The notes below the pieces were generated by a model. It ran no database searches, was not told where the DNA came from, and was given only the letters and a program-made list of their open reading frames with translations. From assembly GCA_039707465.1 (NCBI GenBank), contig CM077643.1, positions 332,526,419-332,590,418 of the forward strand: 64,000 nt of DNA, in the 5' to 3' direction. This DNA comes from Rhabdophis nuchalis. Lineage: Eukaryota > Chordata > Lepidosauria > Squamata > Natricidae. The position numbers were made by a program, and so were the translations under genes. Shown here one piece after another: positions 21,725-31,212 of this stretch (positions within the stretch are counted from its first letter, which is position 1; the number at the start of each line of letters is the position of its first letter).

Positions 21725-24538
21725 CTATCCCAAGCCGGCCAGACGGAAAAAGTAGGTTTTCAATTTGAGACGGAAGGAGCGGAGGTCCGTGGTCGTCCTA
21801 ATATCGGGGGGAAGGTCGTTCCAGAGGGCCGGGCCCGCCACAGAGAGAGCCCTTCCCCTGGGTGTCGCCCGCTGACACAGTCTAGTGGACGGCACCCGGA
21901 GAAGCCCCGCTCTGTGGGAGCGAATCGGCCGTGAGGATGTATGGGGCAGGATCCGATCCTGCAGATAGCTAGGTCCCGAGCCATGGAGCGCTTTAAAGAT
22001 GATAATTAACACCTTGAAGCGCACCCGGAAGACGACAGGTAGCCAGTGCAGCTCGCGTAAGAGCGGTGTTACATGGGTGGACCTTGCGGTCCCCATAATT
22101 GCTCGCGCGGCTGCATTCTGGACTAGCTGAAGCCTCCGGGTGCACCTCAAGGGCAGCCCCATGTAGAGAGAGTTACAATAGTCCAGTCGGGATGTCACGA
22201 GAGCATGAGTGACTGTGCGAAGGGCGTCCAGATCCAATAGGGGGCGCAATTGGCGAACCAGGCGAACCTGGTAAAACGCCCTCCTGGCCACGGCTGTCAC
22301 TTGATCTTCCATGGACAGCCGGGCATCCAGGAGGACACCCAAATTGCGCACCCCATCCACAGGGGCAAGATGTTCGCCCCCTATGGCCAGCGATGGAGTG
22401 AGCTGGTTGAATCGGGCAGCCGGAAACCACAGCCACTCGGTCTTGGTCGGGTTGAGCTTGAGTCCGTTACTTCCCATCCAGATCCGTACAGCTTCCAGGC
22501 ACTGGCACATCACCGCTACGGCATCGTTGGGGTGGTTTGGGGTAGAAATGTACAGCTGTGTATCATCAGCGTACAGATGGTACTCTACCCCAAAACCACG
22601 GATGATCTCACCCAGCGGCTTCATGTATGTGTTGAACAGGAGGGGCGAGAGGACCGACCCCTGAGGCACCCCACATGCGAGGGGTCTCGCGGTCAACCTC
22701 TGCCCCCCTGCCAACACAAATTGCGATCGGCCAGAGAGGTAGGAGGAGAACCACCGTAAAACGGTGCCTCCCACCCCCAACCCCCCCAGCCGATGCAATA
22801 GGATACCATGGTCGATGGTATCGAAAGCCGCCGAGAGGTCTAATAGGACCAGGATGGAGGAACATCCCCCATCTCTGGCCCTCCAGAGATCATCGACCAA
22901 TGCGACCAATGCCGTCTCGGTGCTATGCCCGGGCCGAAAGCCGGACTGGCGCGGATCTAGATAATCAACTTCCTCCAGGTGACGGGGAAACTGTTGTGCC
23001 ACCACACTCTCAACAACCTTCGCCAAGAAGGGAAGGTTGGAGACTGGACGATAGTTGTTCAAAACAGCTGGATCCAAAGAGGGCTTCTTAAGGAGGGGCC
23101 TCACCATCGCTTCTTTTAGGGAAGCAGGCAAGGAACCCTCACTTAAGGATGCGTTGACAACCTCTTGGAGCCAGCCTCGTGTCACCTCCCAGGATGCCAG
23201 TACAAGCCAGGAGGGACACGGGTCCAATAAACATGTGGTGGCTCGCAGTCGCCCACGTAGCCTGTCCATATCCTCGGAAGTAACGGAGTCAAACTCCTCC
23301 CAAACAAGATCTCTCTCGTGGCATCCCACTGGGCCATGAATGGGGGCTAGCTCGTTCTGTATCTGAGCGATTTTCTCCTGCAGAAAAGTCACAAATTCCT
23401 CTGCTCTACCCTGTAACGGGGCTTCCCGCACCCTCTGTTGAAGGAGGGAGCGGGTCACCCTAAACAGGGCGGCAGGGCAGTTTTCTGCGGATGCTATGAG
23501 AGTAGCACAATGGTGACGTTTGGCCACTCTCAGCGCCACAATGTAAGTCCGTAAATGGGCTCTTACCTGTGTCCGGTCAGATTCAGATCGAGTAGACCTC
23601 CATCTTCTCTCTAGGCATCTCTTGCGGCGTTTCATCACCCTCAGCTCCTCGGAAAACCAAGGAGCCAGGGTGTTTCGCCGCCGCAAGAGAGGCCGCAAGG
23701 GCGCGACCCGATCCAAGGCTCCCGTGGTCGCAGTATTCCATGCGGCCACGAGGTCCTCCATCGGGGCGCGGGCCAGGGGTACAGGAAGTGGCCCAAGCGC
23801 CGTCTGGAACCCATCCGGGTCCATCAGGCGCCTGGGGCGGAACCAGATTGGTGACTCAGGTTCCGCCTCCCCGCGGAGGGGAGCAGCGGTCGGAAAGTCG
23901 AGCCGGAGAAGTGAGTGGTCTGTCCATGACAAAGGTGTGATGACTATATCCCCTATACCCAGATCACTCTTCCATTGGCCTGAGACAAAGATGAGATCCG
24001 GTGTATGTCCACCCTCGTGAGTGGGGCCTTGAATTAGTTGGGTCAGGTCCATGGCCGTCATGGAAGCCATGAACTCCCGAGCTGCCTCGGATGATTCGCC
24101 CACCGATGGCAGATTAAAGTCCCCCATGACTAAAAGTCTGGGGGTCTCAACTGCCACCGTAGCGATCACCTCGAGGAGCTCGGGCAGGGCTGCTGCTACA
24201 TAGCGGGGAGCCAGGTATACAACCAGCAAGCCCAACTGCCTCCCTAGGCCCCACTTCACACAGAGGGACTCACAACCGGTGGTCTGTGGCACAATGGTCT
24301 CTCTCGGCTCAAGACCTTCCTTTACAATGACCGCTACCCCACCGCCCCTACCTAGGGCCCGGGGCTGATGAAACGCGCGGTAACCTGGTGGGCACATTTC
24401 AACGAGGGGGAGTCCACCCTCGTGGCCCAACCAGGTCTCCGCAATTCCCACCAGGTCCGGCTCCCCCTCTGACACAAGGTCATGAACGAGGGGGGCTTTG
24501 TTGACAACGGACCTGGCGTTGCCAATATCATCCCATGT
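21725..24538 (-). CDS. L3/CR1 LINE ORF2: APE-type endonuclease plus reverse transcriptase
   Basis: The product nicks target DNA and reverse-transcribes LINE RNA from the nick in the nucleus. From the GTG at 24475 there are 916 codons; the same frame is open back to a TGA at 24539-24541, adding 21 codons that read 'GNARSVVNKAPLVHDL', a typical run-in to the endonuclease. Endonuclease marks, numbered from the GTG, are AETWL (12-16), GDFN (118-121), TPDLIF (158-163) and TDHS (185-188). RT marks are NNYRPVSNLP (473-482), SGFRPGHSTETA (511-522), AAFDTIDHGIL (549-559), GVPQGSVLSPLLF (602-614) and YADD (635-638). The C-terminal 'GPALWNDLPPDIRT' block recurs in the truncated copies. No ORF1, promoter or authentic start remains, so the frame is probably not expressed. 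All catalytic motifs I can place are intact. Confidence 0.9.
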   Translation of the reverse strand, partial: TWDDIGNARSVVNKAPLVHDLVSEGEPDLVGIAETWLGHEGGLPLVEMCPPGYRAFHQPRALGRGGGVAVIVKEGLEPRETIVPQTTGCESLCVKWGLGRQLGLLVVYLAPRYVAAALPELLEVIATVAVETPRLLVMGDFNLPSVGESSEAAREFMASMTAMDLTQLIQGPTHEGGHTPDLIFVSGQWKSDLGIGDIVITPLSWTDHSLLRLDFPTAAPLRGEAEPESPIWFRPRRLMDPDGFQTALGPLPVPLARAPMEDLVAAWNTATTGALDRVAPLRPLLRRRNTLAPWFSEELRVMKRRKRCLERRWRSTRSESDRTQVRAHLRTYIVALRVAKRHHCATLIASAENCPAALFRVTRSLLQQRVREAPLQGRAEEFVTFLQEKIAQIQNELAPIHGPVGCHERDLVWEEFDSVTSEDMDRLRGRLRATTCLLDPCPSWLVLASWEVTRGWLQEVVNASLSEGSLPASLKEAMVRPLLKKPSLDPAVLNNYRPVSNLPFLAKVVESVVAQQFPRHLEEVDYLDPRQSGFRPGHSTETALVALVDDLWRARDGGCSSILVLLDLSAAFDTIDHGILLHRLGGLGVGGTVLRWFSSYLSGRSQFVLAGGQRLTARPLACGVPQGSVLSPLLFNTYMKPLGEIIRGFGVEYHLYADDTQLYISTPNHPNDAVAVMCQCLEAVRIWMGSNGLKLNPTKTEWLWFPAARFNQLTPSLAIGGEHLAPVDGVRNLGVLLDARLSMEDQVTAVARRAFYQVRLVRQLRPLLDLDALRTVTHALVTSRLDYCNSLYMGLPLRCTRRLQLVQNAAARAIMGTARSTHVTPLLRELHWLPVVFRVRFKVLIIIFKALHGSGPSYLQDRILPHTSSRPIRSHRAGLLRVPSTRLCQRATPRGRALSVAGPALWNDLPPDIRTTTDLRSFRLKLKTYFFRLAGLG

Positions 24539-24545
24539 TCAAAGC

Positions 24546-25714
24546 TAAAGCAAAACAAAAGTTGAAAAACTTTCCTCTTGATAGATTCATCAAAACATAA
24601 GTTAAGTTACTTTCCAGAAGAGCTGTAAGGCAGTTTTTCTAACCAAATACCATTTCATTCTACTGCTGGGAGGGAGGGGGGAGCTATTATGAAGTTATAA
24701 TCTTTGCATACAGATTTTTTCCCTTAAGGGATATAAATGGGCTGTAAAATAAATCCTTTAAGTTCCTCACTATGGAAAACATCAGTTGAACAACCTGCTG
24801 GGTAGCCTATAAATCAAAATTTGCATGAAGTTTGCCAAAGTAGAAGGTCAAAGGTTTCAAAATCCACTATAAAACATATTTTCACCAGTATGGTTCTCTC
24901 TTCCTTTCCATGAAACATTCTCATATTTTAATCCCTACATTTTATTTTCCTGTTGGCAGAAGTTATGGGGAAGCAGAAAAAGAAATTTTCCATATCAAGG
25001 GCAATATACCATTTTACAACTCTAGCAAAACAATAGACTTCTGATTCAGAAAGCCACATATATTTCCTGGATATAACAGGCCATTTTCTCTTTTCCTTGC
25101 TTCCTCCCCACAGAAAAATTTAAAATTAGTTGCTGAAGGGGCTCAAGTGTTTGTACTTTGTTTAAAAAGAAAGGAAGCCTTTTCAGATCATCCGTCTGCA
25201 AACAGGAAGAGGAAATAAAAGGACAGTAACAATATCAATGATTAGCTCTTATTGGAAAGTGTGCCAGAGTGTACAGCTCTCAGATGGGCCAGGATAAAAG
25301 CTTGTCATTCATCAGGTGTAGTTACTATAAGGGCTACACCAGTGGGACTGCTGATGACATAATGAGAAGGCTTGTGAATACTGGGCTCTGTACTTAAGTG
25401 TTTATGATTCTATCTTCCTTGAATTGCAGAGGTTGTATAGAAGTTTTGTTTGTGGCTTTACATCCATCGCTACGCGAGATTGCCCACAAAAGTTAATATC
25501 GAAGTGTTTGTCCCTTTGGAATCCACATTGGAGGATAACAAGGGCAAAACCATCTCCCTGACAGAAGACGTGTGGAAGAGAGAGTGAGGTCAGATTTCTT
25601 TAACATGTATTGAACTATGTCAAGGAAAATAGGGATAGGAGGAAACTGCATAGAGAAAAGTTGACACTTTTCCAAGACAAAGAAACTACAACATCCTTAG
25701 GACTATTCTGAAGC
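24546..25714. other. apparently unique AT-rich sequence
   Basis: No repeat or gene recognised. Confidence 0.4.
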
Positions 25715-26333
25715 CAGCAGGGGTAGACTGCTGGGGGTTCACAGGGGTTCAGGAGAATCTCTAGCTAAGATTCTGTGCAGTTTGTAGAACCCTCAAATCC
25801 TAATCCTGGCTGGACCCACCCACCCTGCTCCTCCCAGGAGCCCCCACACGGCCCATTTTGGATGCAGATAAGTGCAGGGCACACACGGAGGCTCAGGGAA
25901 GATGAAAAACAGGTCTACTGGAAGTTTGGGAAGGCCAGAAATGAGCCTGTTTCTGGCCTCCAGAGGGCCTCCGGAGCCTGGGGAGGCCATTTTCACCCTC
26001 CCAAAGGCTTGAGGTAGCCGTTACTTCTGGTTTGCTCATAGCGTTATGTTTAGTTCTTCCGAGGCTTCAGGGATTTTCAGGAGGCTTCCCTGAAGGTTCC
26101 GGAGGAACTAAAAAAGGCCCTATGAGCAAACCGGAAGTCACTTCCAGTTTGCTCGTAGCGTCGTGTTTAGTCCTCCAGAGGGCCTCCGTGGTTTTCACCC
26201 TCCCCAGGCTCCTATAAAGCCTGGGGAGGGCGAAGAATGGCTTTAAAAATGGCTGAATCAGCTGGCCTCGGATGCCCTGCCAAATGGCTCTGCATGCCAC
26301 CTGTGGCACGTGTGCCATAGGTTCGCCATCACT
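25715..26333 (+). mobile_element. composite hAT-type elements, ends partly lost
   Basis: The left part starts CAGCAGGGGTAGACTGCTGG, like the GGTGGGTTC-type family. The right part ends 'ggttcgccatcactg', the terminus of the element seen complete at 32962-33459, with 'tgccacctgtggcacgtgtg' shared. A junction probably lies near 25900, so this is a fusion or internal-deletion chimera. No target duplication found. Confidence 0.55.
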
Positions 26334-26340
26334 GGTGTAG

Positions 26341-26400
26341 AGTAGGTGATTGGTGATTGGACTAGAAGACCTCCAAGGTCCCTTTCAACTCTGTTATTTT
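26341..26400 (+). mobile_element. CR1 LINE extreme 3' end
   Basis: 'actagaagacctccaaggtc' then 'ctttcaactctgttatttt' is the conserved 3' terminus of classic CR1, in plus orientation and very short. Confidence 0.7.
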
Positions 26401-27059
26401 GGTATTGCTTGTTTTTACTTCTGAACATCTGGTAGGTTGTAAAAATATTATCTTGTTATCATAATTGGATCACTTCCTGGTGTGATTTGGTTTAACTGCT
26501 GCTCACTTCTTATGAGTGAAGGGTCATTTAGGATGGCTTTCCTCTGAAGATTTCATCTGAAATGTGAATGATTCTTCAATGCTTAGGGGGAGTTCTCTGA
26601 TCAATATGATTGATTTTTGTCTACTTACGTTCTAGCCTTGTTATAAAAGAAGCAAGATGGCCCAGGGGATGGAGAGGATCATATCAAAGCATTCCCTTCA
26701 CTCACTTTTTGCCCAGAGGGCTCCTTGGTTAACTGAAGAGCAAAGCAGGTTGAAACAAACAGAGAAAAAAGCTAAAGTGCCAATGCTCCAATGTAACTTT
26801 TATGAATAAGTTGAGAGTGCATTATTATCACTGTCATTGGCAATTATATAGAGAAGTTCACTTTTCCTTCTGTTGCTGCATCCACATATTGAACAGTACA
26901 TGAATAGCTTTCCATTAGTTAGCCATCTGAATATGTAGAGATGGTTTGGATTCCAGGTTAGGAAAACAATGTAATGAGCGTGTAGTGCGTTTTATCATTT
27001 AAATACATATCAATTTAGAATGCCAAATTAAAAGTTGAATTGTCAGGAATGATCTCCCC

Positions 27060-27545
27060 ATTGTGATTATTCCTCCAGGTTTTGTCCTCTTGATTCTTGT
27101 TCTTTGTGGCTCTTAAAGATAAATTGGTCAGGACTGTTGAAGCGAGTTCAGAGAGGCCCTTTCAAGTTAGATGAGATGTTGGTTAACCTGAAAGGGCCTC
27201 ACTGAACCCAGAGATTATACTTCTTACATCTATTTCACCATTGCTGATATCCAGTTTTATTCAGTGGTATATTGGCAATTACAGGAACCATTGGATGAAA
27301 CTTGTTAAGTCCTTGCGGCTGCACCGCTGCCCAAAGACATTGCCTATATAAAGAGCTGTCAGATGGCAAATGTTGTTGCAGGTTCGGGAGTTGCCTTGTA
27401 CTTTGCCTTGTTAACTTGGTAGAATAACAAGTTAACGTTAACTTGTTAGAATAAAGGTTGTTACTGTTCAACCTGCCTCGCCTTAGTTCCTGCCTGGCTA
27501 GTTCTCCATACAGAGCAAAACTAATTTCTGAAACTGTCACAGTCC
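27060..27545 (+). mobile_element. LTR-like sequence with promoter and poly(A) signals
   Basis: A TATA box (TATATAAAG, 27345-27353) lies 97 bp before AATAAA at 27450-27455, and the sequence ends near 'gaaactgtcacag'. This is the U3-R-U5 spacing of a solo LTR. The left end is uncertain (27060 or about 27135) and no target duplication was found. Confidence 0.5.
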
Positions 27546-27789
27546 ATTTTTAGAACTGGTTTCAGCATAAAAACAAACTTGGTAGATGATCTTTACTAAA
27601 AGGAAACAGGAGGGGTGTTGCTTTCTTTATCCTTTTCAATTTCTTACTGACTTTTACTATCATGGATCTGCTTGCACCAACTCTACAGCTGGATATTGGA
27701 GGTGCTGTGTTGCAGTTTCTGTGTTCAGCTTTCTCCTTAAAAAGTTGTGCTGGGTACTTGCCTTTGGCACCATGGTGCTGGTGCTATTG

Positions 27790-28165
27790 TATTATTGTTG
27801 TTGTTGTTGTTGTTAGTTTCAAAGTCATGTCTGACCCATCACGACCCCATGGACCACATTCCTACAGGCCTTCCTGTCCTCTACCATCCTCTGGAGTCCA
27901 CTTAAGCTCACGCCTACCGCTTTGGTGACTCCATCCAGCCACCTCATTCTCTGCTGTCCCCTTCTCTTTTGCCCTCAATCTTTCTCAGCATTACGCTCTT
28001 GTCCAGTGAGTACTTCTTTCTCATTAGGGGGCCAAAGTATTTGAGTTTTATCTTCAGGATCTGGCCTTCTAAAGATTCAGGGTTGATCTCCCCTAGGACT
28101 GACTGGTTTGATCGCTTTGCAGTCCAAGGGACTCACAGGAATCTTCTCCAGCACTATAGTTCAAA
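27790..28165 (-). mobile_element. BovB (RTE) LINE 3' end
   Basis: On the minus strand it ends with an (AAC)n tail (27796-27815) after 'gggtcagacatgactttgaa'. Upstream reads 'ttggactgcaaagcgatcaa' and 'actggacaagagcgtaatgc', the well-known BovB C-terminal coding end. It is 5'-truncated and inserted in an old L3. BovB supplies the tail recognised by squamate SINEs. Confidence 0.88.
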
Positions 28166-28430
28166 ATTGTGTTACACAAGGTTAAATCTTTTTTACCAAC
28201 CTGTTTAATATATGTGGGAAGTTTTTTGAAAAGTTTGAAGTGAGATACTATTACTAGGCAGGTGATCTTCATCTCCGTATCTCCTTTTCATCTGCACCAG
28301 GAGAGGCAGTTGAGCATCTCGATCAATATCTGCAGGTAACTATAGATTGGATGAGAACCAATGCATTAAACATGAATCCTGGAAACTTCCTTGCATTCAA
28401 AAATGGTCTTCCTCATGAAGCTATATACTG

Positions 28431-28859
28431 TAATAGCAGACTTCAGTTCAGGCACAATTTGGTCCAGTAAGCTGATATATAAATCCAGAAACTCAATCCT
28501 TCAATCTGAAAACTAACAGAAAACTGAGGTTTATTTTACTGCACTCATACAACAAACTATACAAGGACAAGGACATACATGTTAGACTACATGTATTGTA
28601 CTCTTGTTGATTCTCAAAGTAGAAGCATATTAATTATATTTTGTTCTGTGGACTGACACATACAGGTAGTCGTTCACTTACAACCACAACTGAGCTCAAG
28701 TACATGCTGGTAGCTAAATACCCAAATTTTAATCAGGTGACTGTGGAGATAACGCAACAGTTGTAAGTATGAGAACTAGCAGTAAGTCTCCTTCTTCTAC
28801 CTAGCTAAACCTCTAGAAGGCAGATATTAAAGAACATGAATGGATCTATCTGTCTGCAT
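28431..28859. other. unassigned, with a small DNA-transposon fragment
   Basis: 28668-28790 starts 'acaggtagtcgttcacttac', a fragment of the family at 29648. Nothing else seen. Confidence 0.45.
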
Positions 28860-29115
28860 CAGTGGTGGGTTCTGGATCCTGTTGCAACTGGTACGTTGCA
28901 ACGGGGCTGGGCACCCACTGCGTCCACGTGCACGCATGACCACCCACGATGCTCCAGCTGCTTGGCGCTCTGTGCACGTGTGCAAATGCCCCAATTGGCT
29001 CAAATAGCAGTAAGGAGAGCAGGTGGGCGGGTGGACCCTCCAGAGCACCATACCGGAACGGTACCTGGTGCTCCCAGCAGGCATACCGGGGCATACCAAT
29101 TGTATCCCACCGCTG
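28860..29115 (+). mobile_element. hAT MITE (256 bp)
   Basis: Ends are CAGTGGTGGGTTCTGG and TTGTATCCCACCGCTG. The flanks GTCTGCAT (28852-28859) and ATCTGCAT (29116-29123) match at seven of eight bases. The interior is GC-rich with 'accggaacggtacc'. Confidence 0.88.
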
Positions 29116-29334
29116 ATCTGCATGCATATATCCCATGACTTTGCAGTATGCGGCATGCTTCCCTGGTCTCAAGCCCTCCATATTTTACAAATTAAGACTC
29201 TCATCTAGATGAGTGCAATATATTAAGAGACTACTAGTTTGGGGAAAGCTGGAATATGGAGATAATTGTTTGGCTAATCAGATATAAGCAAAATATTTCA
29301 ATTTGCTTTCGATGAGATTTTAAATCACTTAACA

Positions 29335-29639
29335 CAGGGGACCCCAACCCCTGGTCCGTGGACCGGTGCCGGTCCGTGGCTTGATAGGAACCGGGCCGCA
29401 GGGCCGGAGAGCAGGAGGAGGGGGCAGCCCCCTGGGCAGAGCGCGCACCAGATGCGAGAGAGCGCAGGCGCGGCTGTTTGCACCATTGGAGGCCCTAGAG
29501 GGCCGAGTGAGCCGACTCCCCCCCCCACATGCACATGCGCCGCCTGTTCCCCCTCCCCCCCGCTCCTACTCTACGCCAGCCGGTCCACAGAATTTTCTTT
29601 AAAATGAAACCGGTCCCGGGTGCAAAAAAGGGACCCCTG
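29335..29639 (+). mobile_element. hAT-Charlie/MER1-like MITE (305 bp), perfect TSD
   Basis: Ends are CAGGGGACCCCAACCCCTGG and GGTGCAAAAAAGGGACCCCTG (shown in part). 'ggtccgtggaccggtgccgg' is typical of tetrapod MER1-like elements. ACTTAACA is duplicated exactly at 29327-29334 and 29640-29647. Confidence 0.92.
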
Positions 29640-29647
29640 ACTTAACA

Positions 29648-29945
29648 CATACACATACATATGCAGGTAATTCACAAGTTGCAACATTTCGTTTGGTCAC
29701 CATTCAAAGTTACAACAGCACTGAAAATTGTGACATGGCTGCTTTTCATAGTTATGACTTTGGCAGCATCCCCATGATCTTGTGATCAAAATCCAGGTCA
29801 TATTTATGACCTTTGCTGTGTCCCATGGTCATATGATCACCTTTTGTGACCTTCTGAAAAGTACAGTCAATGGGGAAGACAGATTCACTTAACAATTAGG
29901 TTACTAACTTATCAACTGCAGTGATTCACTTAACAACTGGGTCAA
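29648..29945 (+). mobile_element. DNA-transposon-like repeat, unclassified
   Basis: A well-preserved copy of the reptile repeat with 'ccattcaaagttacaacagc', 'gcagcatccccatgatcttg' and 'gtgattcacttaacaactgg'. Fragments recur at 18.6, 28.67 and 49.8 kb. Its right end is cut by the Penelope-like element at 29946. Confidence 0.5.
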
Positions 29946-30310
29946 GAAATGAGATTGTCTTTGCAACGTTTCAGCAAGATCTCACTTGATGTGATGACGT
30001 GATGATACCTCCCGCCTACCAGACATCTGGAAACCAGCACTGGCTAACAGATGAGCCCCACCCACCACCCAAACCATTGAAATACAAAATAAGGAGAAAC
30101 ACACAGATAGTACCAATCAACATCAATCTACCAATCATGATGCAACTGCATAGCCAATCAACCCGCTCATAGCAACAAAGTCAGCACTCCACCCCCCCCC
30201 CCCAAGATTTAAGGAAGGGCGGCATCTAAGCAGCCACAGACCGAAGCCTGAAGAAGGCAAGTGAGATCTTGCCGAAATGTTGCAAAGACAATCTCATTCT
30301 TACATGGGAA
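29946..30310 (+). mobile_element. Penelope-like inverted-repeat element with hammerhead-like end
   Basis: Inverted arms of about 45 bp (29948-29993, 30255-30300) surround unrelated interior sequence. At the right arm CTGAAGA (30248-30254), GGCAAG/CTTGCC (stem II, 6 bp) and GAAA (30274-30277) stand in hammerhead order. Stem I and stem III pair poorly. Penelope-like retroelements are known to carry minimal hammerhead motifs, and that is the most likely source. No coding sequence. Confidence 0.55.
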
Positions 30311-30336
30311 AACATCTGAATACAACAAGACCAGCA

Positions 30337-30402
30337 TACCTACACCCATGAAAATCTATGAATATATATATATATATTCATAGATTTTCATGGGTGTAGG
30401 TA
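30337..30402. repeat. perfect 66-bp palindrome
   Basis: The two 33-bp halves (30337-30369, 30370-30402) are exact reverse complements centred in an AT run. It begins 'tacctacacccatgaaaatc'. It follows the Penelope-like element and precedes a TATG array. Confidence 0.95.
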
Positions 30403-30414
30403 CATGTATGTATG

Positions 30415-30448
<34 letters not shown>

Positions 30449-30450
30449 TG

Positions 30451-30480
<30 letters not shown>
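30403..30480. repeat. (TATG)n microsatellite
   Basis: About 19 units with one TATA variant. It lies at the 3' end of the minus-strand hammerhead SINE, so it may be that SINE's expanded tail. Confidence 0.9.
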
Positions 30481-30481
<1 letters not shown>

Positions 30482-30782
30482 TTGTTTCACAACAACCTGT
30501 TAATAGGCCCCAATTAAGGGAGGAGACATACTGTTTCCTTTCCTGCCTTTCGGCTCATCACCAGAGACCATCTAGACAGCAAGCCAAGAATTACGTTGTG
30601 TAATTTTTTTTATGTGTGTTAGTTTTATGAGCTGATCAATAAATTAAATTAGAGGGACCAGGATAGATCTATTTCGAGCTTATTAGCTCTCATCAGCTGG
30701 CCATACCCTTTACTGGGATTCGAACCGGGACTGTATTGCATGCCAGGCAAGAAGCCTAGCACTTCAGCCACACCGGCTCCCC
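30480..30782 (-). mobile_element. tRNA-derived SINE carrying a hammerhead ribozyme, copy 1
   Basis: Read on the minus strand: a tRNA-like head begins at 30782 (GGGGAGCCGGTG), with an A-box-like TGGCTGAAGTGC (30759-30770) and a perfect B box GGTTCGAATCC (30716-30726). A linker (CCAGTAAAGGGTATGG) leads to the hammerhead (30656-30702). The body runs from 'attgatcagctcataaaac' to 'ggcctattaacaggttgttg' and ends in the (CATA)n tail. The body is shared with 38349-38575 and, inverted, with 30866-31005. Transcription would be by RNA polymerase III. The design parallels Schistosoma Sm-alpha, whose SINE RNA self-cleaves; I know of no named squamate family of this kind. Confidence 0.72.
30656..30702 (-). 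ncRNA. type I hammerhead ribozyme, all core bases present
   Basis: In order on the minus strand: stem I 5' strand GGCCAG, core CTGATGA (30696-30690), stem II GAGCT-AATA-AGCTC, core GAA with A15.1 (30675-30672), stem III ATA-GATC-TAT, C17 at 30662, stem I 3' strand CTGGTC (30661-30656). Stem I has six pairs, one G-U. Predicted cleavage is between 30662 and 30661. Stem III is only 3 bp with a GATC loop, as in minimal retroelement hammerheads, which often need dimerisation to work well. Confidence 0.82.
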
Positions 30783-30819
30783 TATTGCATCAGCTGAGAC
30801 AGGCTATATTAGTATAGGT

Positions 30820-31005
30820 AATTGTTTCACAACAACCTGTTAATAGGCCCCAATTAAGGGAGGAGCTTATTGATCAGCTCATAAAACTAACACACATATC
30901 TAAAAAAATTACACAACAAAATTCTTGGCTTGCTGTCTAGATGGTCTCTGGTGATGAGCCGAAAGGCAGGAAAGAAAACAGTATGTCTCCTCCCTTAATA
31001 TATTA
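30820..31005. mobile_element. rearranged partial copies of the hammerhead-SINE body
   Basis: 30820-30866 repeats 30480-30526 directly ('aacctgttaataggcccc'). 30866-31005 is the body in inverted orientation ('gatcagctcataaaactaac' to 'tatgtctcctcccttaa'). With copy 1 this makes a hairpin-forming array. No ribozyme core lies in this part. Confidence 0.7.
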
Positions 31006-31212
31006 AATTAAATTTCATTCAAGAGAGGCCTTTGCCTAACATGCATGTCCATGCAGCCACACCAAAAGCAAATACAGTGCTACAATGCTTCTAGGGACCC
31101 AAAGTTAACTTGTCACTTTTTCCATTTCACTGGAAGCCCAACCGGCACAAGGCTATGACATTCCATTTGCCTTAAGCTTCAAGACGAAGTTGATTTAATA
31201 TTTCATACTTAC

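Larger units (their letters stand above)
21428..24541 (-). mobile_element. near-full-length CR1/L3-type LINE
   Basis: The microsatellite tail (21428-21513), a 3' UTR of about 210 bp containing 'cccagagggactcgaggcgg', and an uninterrupted ORF2-like frame lie in order on the minus strand. The 5' end is truncated just before the endonuclease domain, where sequence turns AT-rich at about 24541. An open frame of this length in a truncated copy implies a recent insertion. Confidence 0.92.
26640..28430 (+). mobile_element. old L3/CR1 LINE split by an LTR and a BovB end
   Basis: 26640-26800 reads 'RAPWLTEEQSRLKQTEKKAK', parallel to 'LAPWFSEELRVMKRRKR' in the 21.7-kb L3. 28166-28430 reads 'DLHLRISFSSAPGEAVEHL' and 'TIDWMRTNALNMNPG', parallel to the stretch around and after YADD. 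Orientation and order agree, so these are likely one copy. The gap holds an LTR-like segment (27060-27545) and BovB (27790-28165). Stops and indels make it a relic. Confidence 0.6.

Noticed and set aside
22250..24020. Plus-strand frames of 60-169 codons
   Set aside because: Antisense shadows of the L3 endonuclease/RT frame.
30716..30782. Functional tRNA gene
   Set aside because: The A box carries an extra base, the acceptor stem does not pair with anything at the 3' side, and the sequence continues directly into the hammerhead body. It is a SINE head.
30930..30990. Additional hammerhead in the SINE body (TGATGAGCCGAAAGGC)
   Set aside because: The first core C is G, and GAAA does not follow stem II at the right position.
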